This document shows positions 60,457 to 64,000 of a DNA stretch of 64,000 nt, piece after piece (positions within the stretch are counted from its first letter, which is position 1; each line of letters opens with the position of its first letter). The position numbers and the translations under genes are program-made. The notes beneath the pieces were generated by a model. It searched no databases, was not told where the DNA came from, and saw nothing but the letters and a program-made list of their open reading frames with translations. The DNA comes from Nocardia testacea NBRC 100365. GTDB lineage: Bacteria > Actinomycetota > Actinomycetes > Mycobacteriales > Mycobacteriaceae. The stretch is taken from NCBI RefSeq assembly GCF_000308775.1, contig NZ_BAGJ01000088.1:62001-126000 (forward strand). Direction: 5' to 3'.

Positions 60457-61164
60457 TCAGTGACGGGTCCAGGTGGGCTGAGCGAAATCCGCGACCCGGG
60501 CCGCCCTCGGTTCGGTGCCCAGCAGCACCACTTCCCGGAACTGCCAGAGCATGGCGCCCGTGGGGGCGTGAATCGTCATATTCGGACCCAAGCGCATCTG
60601 CAGCAGGCCCGGTTCACCGGGCGGCGCGTCGACCGCCGGGGCGCCATCGTGCATCCGGGCGGAATCCGGCAGCACCCAGTGCGGTGTGTCGTCGGCGGCG
60701 AGCCGGTCGAACGCGGCCCGGTGCACCGAATGGACTTCGTCGGCGTTGGGCTGCAGGCGGGTGATGTCCGGCAGCGTCGCCACCAGGGGAGTGATGGCGA
60801 ATCCGGAGCTGGCCGGGAAATCGTCGAGGGTGCCGAGTACGTCCGCGGGGCCGGTGGTCAGTCCGAGTTCTTCGTGCAGTTCGCGCAGGGCGGCCTGCTG
60901 TGTGGTCTCGCCCGGTTCGACGCGGCCGCCGGGCAGCGCCCACTGCCCGGCATTGCGGCCGCGATAGGCACGTTTGATGACCAGCACCGACAGCGACCCG
61001 CCGCTTTCCACCACGCACAGCACCACGGCGGCCCGGCGCAGTCCCTCGGTATCGGGGACCGCGATCCGCGGGAACACCGCCAGCCGGGCCCGTGCGAGGG
61101 TGCGGAAATCTTCGAGGTTGTGGGGGACCCGTGGTCCCGGGTCTACGCCCATACGTTCGATCAT
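60457..61164 (-). CDS. NUDIX hydrolase
   Basis: 235 residues with an intact NUDIX box: GGRVEPGETTQQAALRELHEELGL around residues 75-98 (REx2EE pattern as RELHEE). The preceding VIKRAYRGRNAGQWALPGG and the C-terminal FREVVLLGTEP resemble CoA-pyrophosphatase-type members. Hydrolyses a nucleoside-diphosphate-linked compound. Start at 61164 or at a second Met 4 codons later. Confidence 0.88.
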   Translation of the reverse strand: MIERMGVDPGPRVPHNLEDFRTLARARLAVFPRIAVPDTEGLRRAAVVLCVVESGGSLSVLVIKRAYRGRNAGQWALPGGRVEPGETTQQAALRELHEELGLTTGPADVLGTLDDFPASSGFAITPLVATLPDITRLQPNADEVHSVHRAAFDRLAADDTPHWVLPDSARMHDGAPAVDAPPGEPGLLQMRLGPNMTIHAPTGAMLWQFREVVLLGTEPRAARVADFAQPTWTRH

Positions 61165-61204
61165 GCACCATGGGCCCGCCGCGGCCGGGCGGTGGGCGCG
61201 GCGT

Positions 61205-61849
61205 TCACATCCGCCGCATCACCGAGACCACCTTGCCCAGCACCACCGCGTGGTCGCCGTCGATCACCTGATAGGCGGGGTTGCGCGGCTCCAGGTACAC
61301 ATGACCGCCCCGGCGGCGGAACACCTTGACCGTCGCTTCCCCGTCCAGCATCGCGGCGACGATCTCCCCGGTCTGCGCGTCGGGCTGGCGGCGCACCACC
61401 ACGATATCCCCGTCGCAGATGGCGGCGTCCACCATCGAATCCCCGCGCACCCGCAACGCGAACACGGTGCCGCGGCCCACGAGTTCCCGTGGCAGCGTGA
61501 GCACATCGTCGGTGTGCTCGTCGGCGAGGATCGGTGTACCGGCCGCGATATCGCCGACCACGGGGACCGCGACGCCGTCCCGGGCGGTTTCCGCCCCGGC
61601 TCCCACGTTCAGGAACAGCCGCACATCCAGCGGCCGGGACACTCCGGCACCGCGGCGCAGGAATCCCTTCTCCTCCAGGCTCTTCAGATGTTTCGAGACC
61701 GAGGACGAGGAGCGCAGCCCGACGGCGTCGCCGAGCTGGCGGGTATTGGGCGGGTATCCGTGCCGAACCACCCATTCCCGTATCGCCGCGAGGATGCGGC
61801 GCTGGCGTTCCGGCAGGGTCGAGGTGTCGAGGTGGTCGTATTCGGTCAC
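61205..61849 (-). CDS. lexA: LexA-type repressor
   Basis: 214 residues. An N-terminal winged helix (about 8-75: PERQRRILAAIREWVVRHGY, SSSSVSKHLKSLEEKGFLRR) is joined to an S24-type autopeptidase: cleavage site Ala103-Gly104 in DIAAGTPIL, catalytic Ser138 (GDSMVDAAI) and Lys175 (EATVKVF). Functional self-cleavage upon DNA damage is therefore possible. I see no SOS box near its start, so it may be a LexA paralogue with its own regulon rather than the housekeeping LexA. NUDIX gene follows 40 bases later on the same strand. Confidence 0.88.
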   Translation of the reverse strand: MTEYDHLDTSTLPERQRRILAAIREWVVRHGYPPNTRQLGDAVGLRSSSSVSKHLKSLEEKGFLRRGAGVSRPLDVRLFLNVGAGAETARDGVAVPVVGDIAAGTPILADEHTDDVLTLPRELVGRGTVFALRVRGDSMVDAAICDGDIVVVRRQPDAQTGEIVAAMLDGEATVKVFRRRGGHVYLEPRNPAYQVIDGDHAVVLGKVVSVMRRM

Positions 61850-61930
61850 CGCGACATCGTATGACCAGGCGTGACGGTCGCTTCCGGCGTATCCGTTCCG
61901 GGTGGCCGCGCCGGCCGCGGGCCCGGTTCG

Positions 61931-62521
61931 TCATGCCGCGTAGGGCCGCACCGCGCGGGCGGTGCGCAGCGCCTCGCCCCACCAGACGAGCTGGTCGAGC
62001 AGGGTGGTGACCGCGGTGTCGGCGGCGGCGCCGGGCGCCAGTGCGCCGGTCGCGTCGCGCTGCCCCCACGGGTTGTGGAAACTGACGGTGTCGCGGACGG
62101 TGACGGCGTGCAGTTCGGCGAACACGGTGCGCAGGTGCTCGGTCGCCCGCAGGCCGCCCGAGATACCGCCGTAGCTCACGAAACCCACCGGTTTGGCCTG
62201 CCACTCCGCGTGGTGCAGGTCGATGAAGTTCTTCAGGGTGCCGGGATAGCTGTGGTTGTACTCCGGCGTGATCACGACGAAGGCGTCGGCGGCGGCGAGC
62301 GTCTCCCGGGCCTCGGCGATCCCGGCGGCGGGCGCGCCGAAGATGTGCGGTAGTTCGGTGTCGGCGATGTCGACGGTGGTGAGGGCCAGGTCGGCGCGTG
62401 ACGATGCCCTGGTCAGGAACCAGTCGCGGACGGCGGGTGCGAAGCGGCCGTCGCGGCTGCTGCCGACGATGACCGCGACGTGCAGGGGTGTGCCGGTGCC
62501 GGATGCGGTGGCGATATCCAT
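61931..62521 (-). CDS. NADPH-dependent FMN reductase
   Basis: 196-residue flavodoxin-like reductase. GSSRDGRFAPAVRDWF binds the FMN phosphate and TPEYNHSYPGTLKNFID is the family signature. It reduces FMN, quinones or chromate-like acceptors. GGAGGA lies 3 bases before the ATG at 62521, and no signal peptide is present. Monocistronic. Confidence 0.88.
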   Translation of the reverse strand: MDIATASGTGTPLHVAVIVGSSRDGRFAPAVRDWFLTRASSRADLALTTVDIADTELPHIFGAPAAGIAEARETLAAADAFVVITPEYNHSYPGTLKNFIDLHHAEWQAKPVGFVSYGGISGGLRATEHLRTVFAELHAVTVRDTVSFHNPWGQRDATGALAPGAAADTAVTTLLDQLVWWGEALRTARAVRPYAA

Positions 62522-62762
62522 GATTCCTCCAGAGGGTGTGCCGGGCGGCGGGTGCGCCGCTCCGGCAACCACTCTGAATGCTCAACTATTGTTTAGGTCA
62601 AGTCGGGAACCGGCCCACTGTGACGGACCTCGGGCAGCGGGTATGCCGACAATAGAACGTGGCGCATCACGGAACGGTTGCGTGAGCTCTACACTGACGC
62701 GGTCGGCGAGTCGACGTTCTAGGCTGGTACCGGACGGCGTATGCCCTGGGACGAGGGAGCAC

Positions 62763-63224
62763 ATGGATATCGCGGAGACGCCACAGCCGGTGTACCGGCA
62801 GGCCCGCTTTGCCGATCTCGAGGACATCGCGGCCATCGAGGCCGAGGTGTTCGGCGAACCGTACCTGTACCTGATGCTGCGCCAGCTCTACGACCTGCAC
62901 GGCTCGGAATGGCTGGTCGCCGAGGTCGCGGGGACGGTCATCGGTTACGCGCTCACCCTGGAGAAGTCCGGGCGGGCACTGCTGTTCACCTTCGCCGTGG
63001 CCAAGCGTTACCAGGGCGCCGGTTTCGGTCGCGCCCTGCTGAACCAGACCCTGCATGTATGCCGGGAACTGGGCGCGGACACGGTGTACCTCACGGTCCG
63101 GCCCGACAACCATCCGGCCGGAAACCTCTTCAAGCAAGCAGGGTTCGAGTTCGTCGAACACGATGACCGCTACTTCGGGCCGGGGGAGCCCCGCGACCTC
63201 TACGAATTCCGGCTCCATCCCTGA
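62763..63224 (+). CDS. GNAT-family N-acetyltransferase
   Basis: 153 residues. Motif A KRYQGAGFGRALLNQTLHVC binds acetyl-CoA, and YLTVRPDNHPAGNLFKQAGF with YFGPGEPRD follows, like RimI-type or ribosomal-protein/amine acetyltransferases. The ATG at 62763 gives the complete fold. It ends 17 bases before the next gene on the same strand. Confidence 0.87.
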   Translation: MDIAETPQPVYRQARFADLEDIAAIEAEVFGEPYLYLMLRQLYDLHGSEWLVAEVAGTVIGYALTLEKSGRALLFTFAVAKRYQGAGFGRALLNQTLHVCRELGADTVYLTVRPDNHPAGNLFKQAGFEFVEHDDRYFGPGEPRDLYEFRLHP

Positions 63225-63241
63225 ACGCTAAACTGGTTCGT

Positions 63242-64000
63242 ATGGGCGAGATCTCGCCGTTCGTGGCGTCGGTCTCCACCAGGATCGCCAGGCACGCAGC
63301 GGCCTACACCGCCGAGCTGGATGCCGACGCGCATCCCGAGCGGATGTCACTGGACAGGTTCGCCGTGCATGTCGAAGCCGTCCTCGACGATTACGATCCG
63401 CCCAGCGCCCGCCGCCGGCACTCCGACACACTGGTCTTCCCCCATCTCTACGGCGCGGCCCGCGATCCGCGCCCCGACGAGGAGGGCTGGCGGGTGCCCA
63501 GCGCGGTACCGGCCGCGCTCATGGCCGCCGAAGTCGAGTTCCGTGGTCCGCTACGACTCAGTGCCCGTCAGAACACGCTGCTGGCCGAGGAGTACGAGTC
63601 GATCGGCGCGCGACTGTCGGAGGTGGGCCTGGCCACCCATGCCGCCCTGGCGTTCCGCCGTGCCATGGCGCTGTACCGGGTGAACGAGGACGACGAGGCC
63701 GAGGACCGCTGCGGCCTGCACCTGGCGCGGTCGAATACACGGGGCCTACCGCACGGCTTGCGGCGCTGGGCCGGGCAGGGCTCCTATCTCCTGTGCGGCC
63801 ACGGATACCGGCCCTCATGGCTGCTGGGGTGGGTGATCCTGCAGATGCTGCTGTTCACCGGGGTGGCCCTGCTGGTGGGTGGTCAGGCGGCCGACCACAC
63901 GATCTATATGGGCGTCACCGGATTCCTGAATCCGCCGGGCCCCGGTGATACGCAGGACCTGCCCGGCGCCGTCCGGACGCTGTTCGTCATCGAAGCGTGG
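63242..64000 (+). CDS. Membrane protein, incomplete at window edge
   Basis: Open from the ATG at 63242 to the last base (253 codons seen). Residues 1-185 are soluble and helical (NTLLAEEYESIGARLSEVGLATHAALAFRRAM, a TPR-like repeat), and a membrane helix follows at about 195-215 (LLGWVILQMLLFTGVALLVGG). The rest lies outside the window; function unknown. Confidence 0.7.
   Translation, partial: MGEISPFVASVSTRIARHAAAYTAELDADAHPERMSLDRFAVHVEAVLDDYDPPSARRRHSDTLVFPHLYGAARDPRPDEEGWRVPSAVPAALMAAEVEFRGPLRLSARQNTLLAEEYESIGARLSEVGLATHAALAFRRAMALYRVNEDDEAEDRCGLHLARSNTRGLPHGLRRWAGQGSYLLCGHGYRPSWLLGWVILQMLLFTGVALLVGGQAADHTIYMGVTGFLNPPGPGDTQDLPGAVRTLFVIEAW

Noticed and set aside
1..64000. tRNA, rRNA, CRISPR or transposase genes
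   Set aside because: No TTCGAATC-type T-arm, no rRNA motifs, no regularly spaced short repeats beside cas-like genes, and no DDE or tyrosine/serine recombinase protein were seen. The search was by eye, so a divergent tRNA could be missed.

Overview
The window looks like chromosomal DNA of a high-GC actinobacterium, most probably a mycolate-containing genus such as Nocardia. This is inferred from the very GC-rich codon third positions, the frequent GTG starts and 4-base ATGA/GTGA gene overlaps, the F420-type oxidoreductases, a homologue of mycobacterial Rv2629, a DUF5919 protein, a DUF6879/XRE-type regulatory module, and an operator that fits the mycobacterial KstR2 consensus. I saw no rRNA, tRNA, CRISPR array or intact transposon.

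1-16 kb is catabolic. A flavin monooxygenase converges on a coupled 4-hydroxy-2-oxovalerate aldolase/acylating acetaldehyde dehydrogenase pair. A metallo-hydrolase and an anion-type MFS transporter follow. Then comes a tightly overlapped nine- to ten-gene operon (6182-14260): VOC protein, SDR, a BKACE-like enzyme, two small mutually homologous unrecognised proteins, DhaK, DhaL, a second BKACE-like enzyme, an IlvD/Edd sugar-acid dehydratase and a second SDR. Two coupled IclR regulators face this operon. It is the best candidate for an undescribed pathway, probably oxidation, dehydration, phosphorylation and beta-keto-acid cleavage of a small sugar acid or polyol.

16-24.3 kb is accessory. It holds two convergent aminoglycoside-phosphotransferase-like genes, a DHFR-fold reductase, a decayed fragment of an inositol monophosphatase gene, a metallo-hydrolase with a ferredoxin-like head, a degraded XRE/DUF6879 module, a DUF5919-inositol monophosphatase pair and a methyltransferase. 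Several stretches are visibly more AT-rich than the surroundings. At 24.4-27.6 kb an aromatic-type flavin hydroxylase, a P450 lacking the canonical ExxR and a small protein form an operon that resembles a tailoring cassette.

27.6-38.5 kb carries a frameshifted Orn/Lys/Arg decarboxylase, small membrane and proline-rich proteins, a PPOX/F420 enzyme, glycerate kinase, a tartrate-dehydrogenase-like/succinate-semialdehyde-dehydrogenase pair, an orphan trpB and a drug exporter. 38.5-44 kb is an IclR-flanked operon of GntP permease, CaiB CoA-transferase, HMG-CoA-lyase-like enzyme and 2-hydroxyacid dehydrogenase, suggesting uptake, CoA activation and retro-aldol cleavage of an organic acid.

44-64 kb is mixed housekeeping and accessory: VOC protein, serine hydrolase lipoprotein, Rv2629-like gene (frameshifted), LLM flavin enzyme, DUF72, alpha/beta hydrolase with divergent AraC regulator, YceI protein, an aromatic hydroxylase coupled to a chorismate-lyase-like protein, an operon behind a KstR2-like operator, an SDR cassette, NUDIX, LexA-type repressor, FMN reductase, GNAT and a partial membrane protein.

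Three genes carry single-base frameshifts and one an internal stop. They may be sequence errors or real decay; the raw reads would decide. Function assignments rest on remembered family motifs, not on database searches.
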